Assembly (NCBI GenBank): GCA_037043455.1
Contig: JAWPHD010011530.1
Location: 1-64,000, forward strand
Direction of reading: 5' to 3'
Source: Cyrtodaria siliqua
Taxonomy: Eukaryota; Mollusca; Bivalvia; Adapedonta; Hiatellidae
Length of the DNA stretch: 64,000 nucleotides
Numbering within the stretch: position 1 is the stretch's first letter; every line of letters starts with the position of its first letter. Positions 34,191-45,128 of this stretch are shown here, one piece after another. Made by a program: the position numbers and the translations under genes. Below the pieces are notes generated by a model, which did not search any database, was not told where the DNA came from, and worked only from the letters and a program-made list of their open reading frames with translations.

Positions 34191-35200
34191 ATCAGTAAAA
34201 CACGGATATATAATGTCTGTTTGCAATGTAGATGGGTGTGCCGTACATCGAGGCCTCTCGCACACCGCCACGATAAGCGTAGTAAAAATCGATAAATGCA
34301 GCGTATAATAGATAAACTTTATTGACAGTTGATTGTCCTCCTTGAATGCTACTTTCCCTGTCCGATCTTTTTATATTTCTTACCTGGACGGCAAATGTTT
34401 TCAGTTGAATACAGCGTTTGTACTGCCGTGTCTATCCCCGTCATATATAAAGCCCTGTGTTTAATAAGGGTTTATAATGGACTTTTCTGGAATATAAAAC
34501 TGCAGGACTATATCCCACCTTCCTATATTTTCCTTCTGTTGGCATGACAACCCGAGTTCTGGGTTGATTGCCAGATTTTGAATAACATTTAGAGATAACC
34601 ACCCATAAATCTTTCCTGTGAAGTCTTGTGCAATATCGCCCAGTGGTTTCAGAGATGTTGTTTAAATGTTTACGATGACGACGGAAGAGAATAGCGACGG
34701 ACGAAGTCTGACGACGGACAACATAGCAATGAAAACATAAGTTTTATAACGTTTTAGATAATTGAAACACAAAGGACTTCACGGTTTAGCATAAAATAAT
34801 CGACTTCACGGACTAGCATAATTCAAAAATGCATTAATTCTTGCGAACTGGTTCTTTGACACAAAAACCTTTCGCTTACCTGATGTGAAATAATATTGTG
34901 GAAGTTTTCGTGATACAAACGAGGTATATGCATGTATTTTGTTCATAATATGCGCAAAATTAAAGTACGCTTCATGGATTAGCAATTTGTTCTGGTTCAT
35001 TTTCAGAAGTTTTCCAAAGTGTTATTTTACAAATAAATAATATCAGTCGAGGGTAGCTTACATTTTTTTGCGTTGGAATGCGCTTTCTTTGGTAGAAAAT
35101 GGTTAAGAAATAAAAATCGTATCACACTCTGAAGCTTTCAATGTGGGCGAATGTTTACACTTTTTTTCTTCAAGAATTAGCAATAATGACGTCATAGGTC
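34191..35200. other. Non-coding stretch
   Basis: 34330-34380 repeats part of the 173-bp segment of the 30-kb array (CCTTGAATGCT to CCCTGTCCGAT). 34560-34740 includes GACGACGGAAGAGAATAGCG and GACGACGGACAACATAGC, a pattern seen in the tail of the composite repeat at 7110-7160. No gene. Confidence 0.5.
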
Positions 35201-35880
35201 ATGTGGTATAGTCACCCTGTTGACGTATTTTCAGGAAACGTCAATGGCATGTTGCTCTTGATGTCTAATTGATCCTAGCAGAAGTTCAGGTCGGTCAGAA
35301 ATTCAAGATGGCCGCCACGGATCAAATATGTTGTTTTTTTAAAAAGCAAGATTGTATCGACTACTTCTTGAAAACTATAAGTGATATTGATATGGGACTT
35401 TTTATCAGCATGACATGTTGTTGATCCTTTTTGAAAATTATTTGATTCGACATTAAACATGGCTGCCAGCGGCCATCGTTTTTACATAGGGTTATATAAT
35501 AAATAAATGTAGCGACTACTCCTCTGAAAACACCTTACGGATTTTCGGGAAACTTCACAGAAATGTTGCTCTTGATGTCTAGTTGTTCCTATCGAAATTT
35601 CAGAATATTTAAGATGGCCGCCACGTCTAAAAATAGATTTAAAAAAAAACAATTTTGTAGCGACAACTTCCTGAAAACTATAGGTGATATTGATATGGGA
35701 CTTTTTATCAGCGTGACATGATGTTGGTCCTTGTTGAAAATTATTTTGATTCGACATTAAACATGGATGCCGCGGCCATCTTACACAGAGGTATATAGTA
35801 AACAATATTAACGGCTGCTCCTCTGAAACTACTTGATACATGTTCATGAAACTTCACAGGAATGCTATTCTAGCTAAGTA
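35200..35880 (-). repeat. Inverted, diverged copies of the 320-bp repeat
   Basis: About two units. AAGATGGCCGCCAC, ATTGATATGGGACTTTTTATC, TTCGACATTAAACATGG and GCGACTACTCCTCTGAAA occur twice. The same sequence lies as the reverse complement in the array at 38340-39835. The minus-strand ORFs here are shadows. Confidence 0.85.
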
Positions 35881-37387
35881 GAGCTTCAATATCATCGACT
35901 TCTTGTTTCACATTATGTTTATTTGTTAATTGTAAATTCATATTGTTTTATTACAGAATAAATAAGCTTTGTTTCGGCAATGCATTCTGGTTCAAATCAC
36001 TATTGTGCTTACAGCTGGAAGTCACTATTGACACATGTTGTATGCATTTAGTTTAGTCAATATGTTTACATTATGTGTATACTATTGTAATAATCATTAA
36101 TTCGCAACCGTTCTACGACGATTCTACGATGATTCAAATATTATATGATGAATTAGGGATTTTTTAATCGATTAATGAAATTATGTACTTGATAGATTAA
36201 TGAAAGTATATACTGCGCAACGTTCGTGCCTTTGTGTGCATATACATGTATTAGTTCAGCAAGCCTGAAACGTATATAAACATTAAACGAAAAGTGTAAG
36301 CCTTTTCTCAAAATAATTGCAACATCAATATTATTTAAATTTTCTGATATATGCATATGTTTCACAAAAGACAAACAGTCCAACGGATTCTAGATAAGGG
36401 AAATGTGAGTGTTTCCGCTTTTTATAGCATTAATCCATTTTAGGTGTATGCCTTATTTCAATACTTATTATGATTAAGACATTTTGATTATTTATTACAC
36501 ATTAATTTTAATGCGTTTTGTAGCAATTATATCTATTTTAACGATTGTTAACACCATTTTGAATTATCCCACCCAAATAAATCACAATGAAGTATTACAC
36601 TTATGAAATGTAAAACTAGTGTATGTACTTGAATGAACCACTTTTGTTTCAGTACTCAATATGAATGCAACGACGAAGAAGTATTATGGTAATACCTAGC
36701 TACATGTATATAGACAACTACATTGTAATAACCGTGGCAACTATTTGTAAAAATTGATACACATGTTATATGTGGGGATATTCTTCGTATTTTGTTATAT
36801 TCATAACCTTGGGTTGGGTCTGTTCAAATAAATTATAGTTACCTAAAACATATCTAATTTGTATTGCCAATGACGCGGGTAATTGTGACAATGACAAAGA
36901 CTACGCTACAGAGGTGTATGTAGTATATACTGCCTTAAGATCTCAATATGAGTATTTACTCCAATTTTTGCTGTTCATGAAAAGCATAATTTTACCCTTA
37001 ATTTTATGGATAAGTTATTCAATATGGACTTTTATCAAATAAGTGACGGGGTGGAATTACATCATTCTATATTTTCGATATACCACTAGTTATATAAGTA
37101 TGCAAAAAAATCGACTACGATCCAATTCCCACGGTTTATGTCGAATTCGCGTGTTAAAGTGACAGTCAAAATGCAAAATGCAAAATAAGTCGATATGAGA
37201 GTTATGTGATAAATAGAATCTAACATGCGTTCTCATTCATTATTGAATTTATTAAACTCGTTAGCAAAAATCGTTTAATAAATTCAGCAATGAATGAGTA
37301 CTCATGTAAGATCCTCTTTAAGAAACAGTTATTTGATGAATACAGTTTGACTTTTGTCCCTACCGGTTATTATAACAGCATGTATCG
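35881..37387. other. Non-coding AT-rich stretch
   Basis: No gene supported. A 26-bp imperfect inverted repeat (CTCATTCATTATTGAATTTA at 37232 and its complement at 37273-37298) forms a small hairpin. The ORF at 36153-36383 has no recognisable domain. Confidence 0.5.
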
Positions 37388-37559
37388 TTACCTCAATTTA
37401 ATGTGACAGAGTATGCATTTTTCGTTTCCAAAACAAACTTCATTGGGGTAATAAAGACTCTTTTTTTTGTAGAACGTGTTGCACTTAGTGATACATTTCG
37501 CATGAAAATAGCACAAGCTCATTTCGCTGTTGCATAAATATATGCTTATATGATATATC

Positions 37560-37870
37560 GTCCCATCAACGCAATAACTCCGTAAGCGACATGTTTTCAG
37601 AAAATCACGTTTTTGCATAAATGGGTCTCTCACATTGAGATACATGTTCTTTCAAAAGATTAGAGTTGATTTGGCACTTTTCGGGATTTTATTTCATTAG
37701 AAGCACAACTCACTATCTGCAGTCATGAAACAGTTCAATGCAACAACTCAATAAGTGCACTTACGGAGTTGTTGCATTGAATGTTTCAATGCAAAAACTC
37801 TGTAAGTGCACTAACAATAACTCTGTAAATGCACTTACTGTGTTATTGCATTCATTTAATCTGAGTATCA
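37560..37870. mobile_element. MITE-like element with ACTCCGTAAGTGCAC repeats, copy 1
   Basis: CAACGCAATAACTCCGTAAG at 37568 and CACTTACGGAGTTGTTGCATTGA at about 37757 are inverted to each other. Further variants (AACTCTGTAAGTGCACT) follow to about 37850. The same sequence ends an element at 57285-57570. It is probably a non-autonomous DNA transposon. Exact ends are not resolved. Confidence 0.6.
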
Positions 37871-38339
37871 TGACTTGTGACAAGACAGTGATGTCACAAA
37901 ATTAATATGATGTCATAATGTTTTTAATTTATTATTTAGCTTATAAAATATATATTATTCATACAAAAAAGGAAACGTTTTACAATTTTTCCCCAAAATA
38001 AAACTTAAATCACTGATCAACATAGGTTGATAATGAGCTCTAAAACCATAGATTAAGAAAAAAAAATACTAAATTTTAGAGTGATTATTAAGATTAAGTT
38101 ATATTTGAGCAATTTACATCTTTACAACGGAACTGCTAATTAGAAATTGTCAAAAATATTTGTCATTTTGTTTTTTTCAATATAAATATGATTGCCTGTG
38201 TTTTATCTTTCGTAATAGAATACTATACTGGATATTGGTTTTATCTTTATTGAATAATAGAATATTCACTCAATCTCACAGGAATGTAATATTTATTTTA
38301 TTATACTGAAAAATACATTTGAAAAATAAAAAACAAGAG

Positions 38340-39835
38340 ATCAATGACCTTGAAGCTCTACTGATTGATTTTGATTTCAGGAAGTAGTCGCTACAAACTT
38401 GTTTTTTGAAAATAAATTTTTAGCCGTGGCGGCCATCTTAATTTTCGGCCGACCTGAAATTTTGCTATGATCAATTAGACATCAAGCGCAACATTCCTTT
38501 TGAAGTTTCATGAAAATCCATCAAGTAGTTTCGGATAAGTAGTCGCTACAAGTTTTCATTATATAACTCTATGTAAACAAAGATTGCCGCTGACAGCCAT
38601 GTTTAAAATTTAATCAAAATAATGTTCGACTCGGATCAACATCATGTCATGCTGATCATTTTAGAAAAAGTCCCATATCAATATCTCTTATAGTTTTCAA
38701 GAAGTAGTCCCTACAAACTTATTTTTTGAAAATCTATTTTTAGCCATGGCGGCCATCTTGAATTTCCGACCAACCTGAAATTTTGCTAAGATCAATTAGA
38801 CATCAAGAGCAACATTCGTGTGAAGTTTCATGAAAATCCATCAAGTAGTTTCAGAGTAGTAGTCGCTAAAAGTTTTCATTATATAACTCTATGTAAACAA
38901 AGATGGCCACTGGCAGCCATGTTTAACGTCGAATCAAAATAATGTTCGACTCGGATAACCATCATGTCATGCTGATCATTTTAGAAAAAGTCCCATATCA
39001 ATATCTCTTATAGTTTTCAAGGAGTAGTCGCTACAAACTTATTTTTTAAAAATCTATTTTTAGCCGTGGTGGCCATCTTGTGATTTTCGGCCCACCTGGA
39101 ATTTTGCTAGGATCAACTAAACATCACGAGCAACATTCCTGTGAAGTTTCATGAACATCCGTCAAGTAGTTTCAAAGGAGTAGTCGCTACAAGTTTTTAC
39201 TATATAACTCTATGTAACCAAAGATGGCCACTGGCAGCCATGTTTAACGGCGAATCAAAATAATGTTCGACCCGGATCAACATCATGTTATGCTGATCAT
39301 TTTAGAAAAAGTCCCATATCAATATCACTTACAGTTTTCAAGAAGTAGTCGCTACAAACTTATTTTTTAAAAATCTATTTTAGCTGCGACGGCCATCTTG
39401 AATTTCCGGCCCACCTGAAATTTTGCTAGGATCAATTAGACATCAAGAGCAACATTCCTGTAAAGTTTCACGAAAATCCGCCAAGTAGTTTCAGAGGAGT
39501 AGTCGTTACAAGTTTTTACTACATAACTCTATGTAAACAAAGATGGCCGCTGGCAGCCATGTTTAACTTCGAATCAAAACGATTTTTGACAAGGACCAAC
39601 ATCATGTCATGCTGATCATTTTAGAAAAAGTCCCATATCAATATCACTTATAGTTTTCAAGAAGTAGTCGCTACAAACTTGTATTTTAAAACTCTATTAT
39701 TAGCTTTGGCGGCCATCTTGCATTTCACATCAACATGAATTTTTGCTAGGTTCAACTAGAATTTATGGGCAACATTTCTTTAAAGTTTCATGAATATCCA
39801 TTCTGTAGTTTCAGAGGCGTAGTCGCTACAAATAA
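38340..39835 (+). repeat. Tandem array, period about 320 bp, 4.7 copies
   Basis: AAGTAGTCGCTACAAACTT starts units at about 38381, 38701, 39021, 39342 and 39661. Each unit carries GGCGGCCATCTTGAATTTC, CATCAAGAGCAACATTCC, AAAGATGGCC(A/G)CTGGCAGCC and CATGTCATGCTGATCATTTTAG. The units are close in sequence and have no ORF. Diverged inverted copies lie at 35200-35880. Confidence 0.92.
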
Positions 39836-40684
39836 ATTGGTTCTGCTGAATATTCTTTTAAAATAAAACATTACAAAAATTGTTTTTACACTTTAATCAA
39901 CAGTAAAAGCAAAGATTATAATTTTATATGTACGAGTATACATTGAGTTTTCCTAAACGAGCGCTCATCATTTGTGTGCATGTAACAGTGTATTTAGCGG
40001 GCAATAATTGAAAGTGTTTCATGGTCCGTCTATGGAAATTCAGCATGTTCAACATTGTGCTTTATACTTTTTGATTCATGTGTGTGCATATAATGGTGTA
40101 GCGGGTAATAGGCGGAAATGTTTCAGAGTCCATTTATGGGAAGTTAACAATTTTACTTGAGGTATGTATGATAACAGAAAATAATTACCAGTGTTTTTTA
40201 ATATCTACTTCATAGAAATGAACTCCCTGTATGCTATCCAATTTCATAGAAAAGAAATGTGCATGTGTTTTTTGTATAATTAATCCTGTTACAAGTAAAT
40301 TGTAATTTTAAATTGGTTTAGTGGCATCAAACTTTGTACAGGTGATGGTGAGGACTATGCTTGATTGTGAAAATCTACTTAGGACTGAGGTCAAATTATT
40401 TATTATTGATAAACCAATTACTCAGACATTAAGACAAGTCATATCAGTATTTGTTTTGACCTGCAACAAGTGACCCCATGATGCTATGCATCAAGTTTAT
40501 ACTCCGCACCCAAGTTATGCAACTTTAACTTAACCATTTACTCTATGGGGTCAGGTGATGGCTTTTCATATATTTGGAATGAAATAATTGCAAAAAGGGA
40601 ATCCTGAGGTGTTTATATGCTTTTGGAAGCAATGGCTGCTACCAAAATAAGGACTTTACACTGTACTCTTTTAACTGTTTTATG
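39836..40684. other. Non-coding stretch
   Basis: AT-rich sequence. TTCATGTGTGTGCATATAATGG (40076) partly repeats TTTGTGTGCATGTAACAGTG (39971), with GGAAGTTAAC/GGAAATTCAG phrases after each. This is a small ancient duplication. No gene. Confidence 0.5.
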
Positions 40685-40895
40685 GAGCGCTGTGGTCTAG
40701 TGGTAGAGCACTGAACCCTTGACCGAAAAGTCATGGGTTCGATTCCTGCCATAACCATAATTATGTGTTGTGTCCCATAGCAAGTCACTTTATCTGCATT
40801 TGCTTAGTACTGGTTCTACACAGGAAGACATCAAGAGTGATTCAAATAAGTTCATAGAGCTTTTGTTACAATCAATGTGAAATAAATAAGTTTAA
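40685..40895 (+). mobile_element. tRNA-derived SINE
   Basis: A box TGGTCTAGTGGTAGAGCA (40691) and B box GGGTTCGATTCC (40736) mark a tRNA-like head. A body follows with CTGGTTCTACACAGGAAGAC and an AT-rich tail near 40890. The acceptor-stem pairing is not complete, so it is not called a tRNA gene. Confidence 0.75.
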
Positions 40896-41039
40896 CCTAA
40901 CTGTTAAGTTCAGATTAACGTATATAACAGAGTAATATGTTCATTCCACCATTGAATGTGCAACCAACAATACAAACTGCTCAGTGGACTGGGTCATACA
41001 AGCTTCCCGAATCATGTATGTTAGTGAGGAAAAGTCAAT

Positions 41040-41170
41040 TCTTATGGATGGCGGGAGGTGTATAGTGCTGGTTCTACCAAGTAAAGTGGATGGTCTGCTT
41101 CCACCACCAAAAAATAAAATTGACCGTCATATATAAATGATGTAAAACACCATACAAACAAACAAGCAAA
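41040..41170 (+). repeat. SINE 3' body fragment
   Basis: GTGCTGGTTCTACCAAGTAA, CTGCTTCCACCACC and GTAAAACACCATACAAACAAACAAGC match the 3' body of the SINE at 60913-61165. The tRNA-like head is absent. Confidence 0.75.
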
Positions 41171-41372
41171 TCATGTAAAAAAACCTATAATGTTACTCAG
41201 TTGGCAATGAACTGACCAGTGGTTTAAGAACATAGACACTGCCACTGATAGCATGATTCCCTAGAAACTTGGACAATTGATCCAACTGACATGATGACCA
41301 TCAAGTAAGATCATGATGGTATTCCCTAACAGTAAGTCTGATGCCATGTGTAAGTAAACATTCAAAGCTACC

Positions 41373-41377
41373 AGAAC
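41373..41377. other. Left flanking direct repeat of the Polinton (AGAAC)
   Basis: AGAAC lies directly outside the left TIR and again directly outside the right TIR (55973-55977). Polintons usually make 6-bp duplications. Only 5 bp are identical here, and the sixth base differs. Confidence 0.7.
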
Positions 41378-41606
41378 ATATATATGTATTATGGGTGTTC
41401 TGGACCAAAACCAAATCACCCCAAATAATCTAATATCACCACACAATAATTTTCAGTTCAGTTTACGGAAAATTAAGTCGATTTAACTGGTTATTTAGCA
41501 TGTCCCAGGCGCTAAATAACCCAAGATTTTAAGATTGAATTGTGAAAATGTTTTAAATTTGGATGCTTAAATTTTATTACAAAATAGAGGTTAAACATCA
41601 AAAATT
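41378..41606 (+). repeat. Polinton left terminal inverted repeat
   Basis: It starts ATATATATGTATTATGGGTG and runs to about 41606 (TTAAACATCAAAAATTG). The reverse complement is at 55751-55972 with scattered mismatches and small indels (for example GTTCTGGACC here, GTTTTGGACC there). Identity fades inside 41606. The arms are well preserved but not identical, so the insertion is not recent. Confidence 0.92.
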
Positions 41607-41648
41607 GTGGTGGTGAATCATACTCAAACACACTACTAAAACAATAAA

Positions 41649-42227
41649 TCACACACTTTTTAGACTTTTTTGTAAGGTTGCCATTGCTTCCTTTCTTCCC
41701 TGCTCCACTAGTTCGTTTTTTTGAACTTCACTAATTTCAAGTTTCTTTTGTTTGATATCTTGTTTCAAATTATAGTATCTTTCCAGTTCATCTAAAATCA
41801 ACTTAAACTCTTGCTCTGATATCTGTGCATCACTCAACGCTTTTGATATTAACTGCTTTATACTATTTAACTTAGCCTCTGCCAAAGTTTTTATTTCATG
41901 ATGTTTTTGAGCTTTTGCATTAAACTTGTGTTTGATAAACTTAATACAAACACCTGTAGCTCCACATACTATTGCTGCTATTTCTAAAGGTAACAAAACT
42001 GGAACAACAAATCCAATCCCAGCCATAATAACACCTGCAGCTATCAAGGTAGTGTCAATTCCATCTGTAATATTAATACCACGTTTATATTTTTTATAAA
42101 GAGATTTGCGTATATCTCGTTCTGTAATTAACTTTTTTTCAATTTCTGAAATCTTTTGTAATCTATAATTGTGTCCATCTTCCACTGGCAACTCAGGATA
42201 TATACTCGGTGCTGTCGGTTGCTTCAT
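41649..42227 (-). CDS. Polinton small membrane/coiled-coil protein
   Basis: 192 residues, intact. The N-terminus is Pro-rich (APSIYPELP), followed by a charged helix, then two adjacent hydrophobic segments (about residues 58-78 and 79-95, with a Gly-rich turn) that look like a membrane hairpin. A long charged coiled-coil tail follows (about 105-185) with LILDELERYYNLKQDIKQKK. It is the gene nearest the left TIR. From memory, proteins of this layout recur in invertebrate Polintons, but no role is known to me. A membrane-associated virion or lysis role is only a guess. The start at 42227 is the first ATG after an AT-rich leader. Confidence 0.8.
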   Translation of the reverse strand: MKQPTAPSIYPELPVEDGHNYRLQKISEIEKKLITERDIRKSLYKKYKRGINITDGIDTTLIAAGVIMAGIGFVVPVLLPLEIAAIVCGATGVCIKFIKHKFNAKAQKHHEIKTLAEAKLNSIKQLISKALSDAQISEQEFKLILDELERYYNLKQDIKQKKLEISEVQKNELVEQGRKEAMATLQKSLKSV

Positions 42228-42249
42228 CTTTTTATTTATTAATAAAAAA

Positions 42250-42747
42250 TTAAATTAATTCAATTAATAATGATGCCACCGTATTTACAGCGGTAGCGTT
42301 GGCAAACTTGCATACAAAGTTAACAACAGAACCAGCACCAATTTCTAAAGGTTTATCAAAGTTATCATGATTGCGTGGGATGATGTGAAGCGTTATGCCA
42401 TAGTTTGGTTGTTCAACACCATTGACAGAAACTTTTACAGATACGTCACCAACTAATCGTTCACATGCTAAACCTATTCCCATAATCCGTCCACGGCGTG
42501 TCATTACATGCCCCACATTTGATTCTGCCCCGCCGTTACCAAATGAGAGTATTCTATTCAACACAAGTGGGCCCTTAGCCTCCGCAAATATTGTTATAAT
42601 CCTATATTTAAGATTATCAACTCTATTTTTCAAATGATTAAACTGGTTAACAAAAGGCACAATTCGCCTATATAAATCTTTAACATTATTTATTAAAGCC
42701 TCTAAGTCTTTTGTTTTTTTAGGTCTTGTTGGTACAAATATACTCAT
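42250..42747 (-). CDS. Polinton hypothetical protein, coiled-coil plus beta-rich C-terminus
   Basis: 165 residues, intact. Residues 12-55 form a probable coiled coil (LEALINNVKDLYRRIVPFV...). The rest has alternating hydrophobic residues and glycines typical of beta strands, with GNGGAESNVGHVMTRRGRIMGIG in the middle. The plan of a coiled coil followed by a compact beta domain resembles trimeric fibre or spike proteins. That is inference from shape alone. It is transcribed with its neighbours on both sides, 22 nt from the left one and 25 nt from the minor capsid gene. The function is not recognised. Confidence 0.75.
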   Translation of the reverse strand: MSIFVPTRPKKTKDLEALINNVKDLYRRIVPFVNQFNHLKNRVDNLKYRIITIFAEAKGPLVLNRILSFGNGGAESNVGHVMTRRGRIMGIGLACERLVGDVSVKVSVNGVEQPNYGITLHIIPRNHDNFDKPLEIGAGSVVNFVCKFANATAVNTVASLLIELI

Positions 42748-42772
42748 TGTTTTTTTTATAAAAATATATTTT

Positions 42773-43412
42773 TTAAATAATTTCTAAAACACAACTCATA
42801 GGCAAACCGTAGTTATTTTTTTTGTTGCCATACTCATCTCTGACTTCTATTATCAATTCAGTAATTGCACCATCTGTAAGACAGTGATATTCAGGATAAC
42901 AACGTGTATATACAATATCCCCAGACTGCTTATTTACTACAGGTATAACCCCTATAATAGTGCTTGGTGCACCATTGAAATAATTACTAATCGTATTAAC
43001 TTGTTCCAGATGAACATATAGCTGTTTATAAGGAGCTAAATTAATTGGGTGAATTCTGGCCTGAATACCTTTTAACCATTTTCTGTCCTCGAACCCCAGT
43101 AGTTTTGAAAGACCGCTTGACATTCGTGTCTCTATTGACGTATTTAAAATGGCTGTAGCACTTTGTGCAAAAATGGTTAGGATAATATTTTCATTTAAAT
43201 TGCTAAAATCTTCTACCAAGTCTTGAAAGTTATAATGGTAATCGATAAACTTTATCTGGGTTTTTTGTCTTTATGACTTCATAATTATTAATATTAAACC
43301 AGCCAATAGTGTATGTAAAACTTTTTAATCCAACGCGCTTATCTCCACTTTTATTATCGATATACTGTTGTAAGTTAATAGAATTGTCTATGTTTGAAAT
43401 TGTATGAAACAT
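42773..43412 (-). pseudogene. Minor capsid protein (single jelly-roll, penton-like), frameshifted
   Basis: The likely start is the ATG at 43412 (MFHTISNID). The frame is lost at about 43220-43235 and resumes in another frame to 42773. Family features are KSFTYTIGWFNI early, then LGFEDRKWL, KQLYVHLEQVNT, GAPSTIIGVIPV and GLPMSCVLEI at the C-terminus. These match the conserved core of Polinton minor capsid (PX/penton-type) proteins, which sit at capsid vertices. The protein is shorter than usual between the two halves, so an internal loss besides the shift is possible. Confidence 0.85.
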
Positions 43413-43442
43413 TTTTTTAATATATATATATAAAAAATACAA

Positions 43443-44719
43443 ATAAAAATTATTTCTAAAGAATTCAAATATAACTCGGGTGCTCACTATTCAAATTCTT
43501 TTAGCAAGAAAGTAATAGATATAATAAATCAAAACATAGTTATTACATCAGACGGTAAAGACTTTAAAGCATCATTTTTTAATGTCTTTGAAAAATACAA
43601 ACTCCCGTACGTTAAATCAGATGATATAGTCCAACGCTGCGGAACAGATTGGATGTTATTTTGGCAGAACCAGTTAAATTGTGCTATTTGGTGTGCGACA
43701 ACTGGATGTGGTATTGATTTCAACAATCATCTAAAAGCTGATGCCCTGGTTGGTTCGTTATTTCGACTTCATGTCTATTACCAAGTCAAAAGAATACTAT
43801 TTGAAATGAGTGTAGCAATGCCGCAAGACTCAAATTGGAATGCTTTTAATAACACATATAACCGAAACGCATACGAGAGAATATGCAAGGAGTTTAACAT
43901 TGACTTAAATTCAGACGGAGACAGAAACAAAGCTATAATGATGGTCTAGGAACAATTTATAATTACTGGACAAATATTGGTTATCATCCTTTGATAAATA
44001 CTGTATACGACAACAAAACGATGAGTTTTACAGTCTATGAGAGTGATAAAACATATCACATTGATTACATTGCACAAGGATCTGAGGCTGACAATAGTTG
44101 GTCTACTTTTATACTAGATAGTTAATCTGGATTTACAAGAGCAGGAGTAGAAAGAATCAATGACAGCATAAGAACATACTGCTGGGCAATTCTTGGCTCA
44201 TAATCACAAACAAGAACAGATATACTTGGAACTGGAATGGCATTTGATGCTCAAAAACAATTTCTAGCAAATGTAGAGGACGCAATAAATAGCCCCATCG
44301 ACTTGCCCAGTCAAATTTCAAGATATGAAAACACCTTAAAATATGCAAGAAGTAAAGTAGATTTTGTCTATGGAAGTGGATTGTACATGTCTCCGAGTGA
44401 CATGAAATTAAGAATCGGAATAATACAAGACTACAATAATGAAATTGTAATAGCAACCGATGCACAAGCATTAGGATTGAATAATGATGTAAATGTAAAA
44501 CCAGTGACACCAAAAATTATTCAACCTTTTCAAGGCAGCACAACAAAGAAATTTTTACCGGAACATTCTGACTTTGATAAGTCAATACATAAAACTGTGG
44601 AACATAACCCACCAGAAATGCAAAAAATAGCGATTGAACACAAAAAAAACAAAAAAACTATAATTGTTGGTACTATAGTAATAGGTCTGGCTGCATTACT
44701 TATCTACGAGATTTACTAA
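43443..44719 (+). pseudogene. Large conserved Polinton protein of unknown function, broken
   Basis: A plus-strand gene of about 425 codons diverging from the minor capsid gene. No ATG is found at the expected start; the frame opens at about 43434 after a stop. A frameshift lies at about 43940, and in-frame stops at 44123-44125 and 44201-44203. Notable segments are LNCAIWCATTGCGI, FRLHVYYQVKRIL, NAFNNTYNRNAYERICKEF, FDAQKQFLANVEDAI and YARSKVDFVYGSGLYMSPSD. The C-terminus has one membrane helix (about the last 22 residues). From memory this protein recurs next to Polinton capsid genes, but I know no function. It is not recognisable as a C48 protease. Confidence 0.7.
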
Positions 44720-45116
44720 ACCACTCTTTGGCTACCACATACAACAACCCGGAAACAAACACAAGCAAAGCCCATAGATTGTTACCAAGCCAATTAATAA
44801 CATTACCTGTTTCAGATAAAAGCCATGATACTATTGCACCAATAACTCCTGGAAGTGCTGCAGCAGCTTTACCAGCTAGGTTGGCAAGAAGTTTACCAAG
44901 ATTAGGTAGTTGTTTTTTTATCCAGTCCTTGACACTTGACGGGTCAGGTTTTGGAGTTGGAACAGGTGCAGTCCCTCCTCCCGTTGTAGGAATAATGGTC
45001 TCAACTAAAACCCCAATAATCATACCAAAGGCAGTCAAAATACTAACAATAGTAATACCTTGCTCTCTGAATAATGTTTTTATTCTCTCACCCAATGTTG
45101 TGTCTTCTTTTAACAC
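44700..45116 (-). CDS. Polinton small membrane-active protein, ATG start lost
   Basis: 138 codons, open throughout, but the first codon in the expected position is GTG (45114-45116), so the original start appears mutated. The N-terminus is an amphipathic helix (GERIKTLFREQ). A hydrophobic segment (about 22-42) follows, then a Gly/Pro linker (TTGGGTAPVPTPKPDPS), an amphipathic middle (KKQLPNLGKLLANLAGKAAAALPG), and a C-terminal membrane segment with a basic end (EWFSKSRR). It may be a membrane-perturbing capsid protein or viroporin; this is inference. Its last 20 nt overlap the convergent gene on the plus strand. Confidence 0.7.
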   Translation of the reverse strand: MLKEDTTLGERIKTLFREQGITIVSILTAFGMIIGVLVETIIPTTGGGTAPVPTPKPDPSSVKDWIKKQLPNLGKLLANLAGKAAAALPGVIGAIVSWLLSETGNVINWLGNNLWALLVFVSGLLYVVAKEWFSKSRR

Positions 45117-45128
45117 CTTATTTATAGT

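Noticed and set aside
40685..40760. Possible functional tRNA gene
   Set aside because: A and B boxes are present, but the acceptor stem does not close and a SINE body follows.
43653..43726. Minus-strand ORF 43529-43726 and other frames in the Polinton
   Set aside because: Antisense shadows of the large plus-strand gene. The same holds for 42422-42637, 44157-44513, 44728-45150, 46183-46431, 46704-46982 and 47380-47820.
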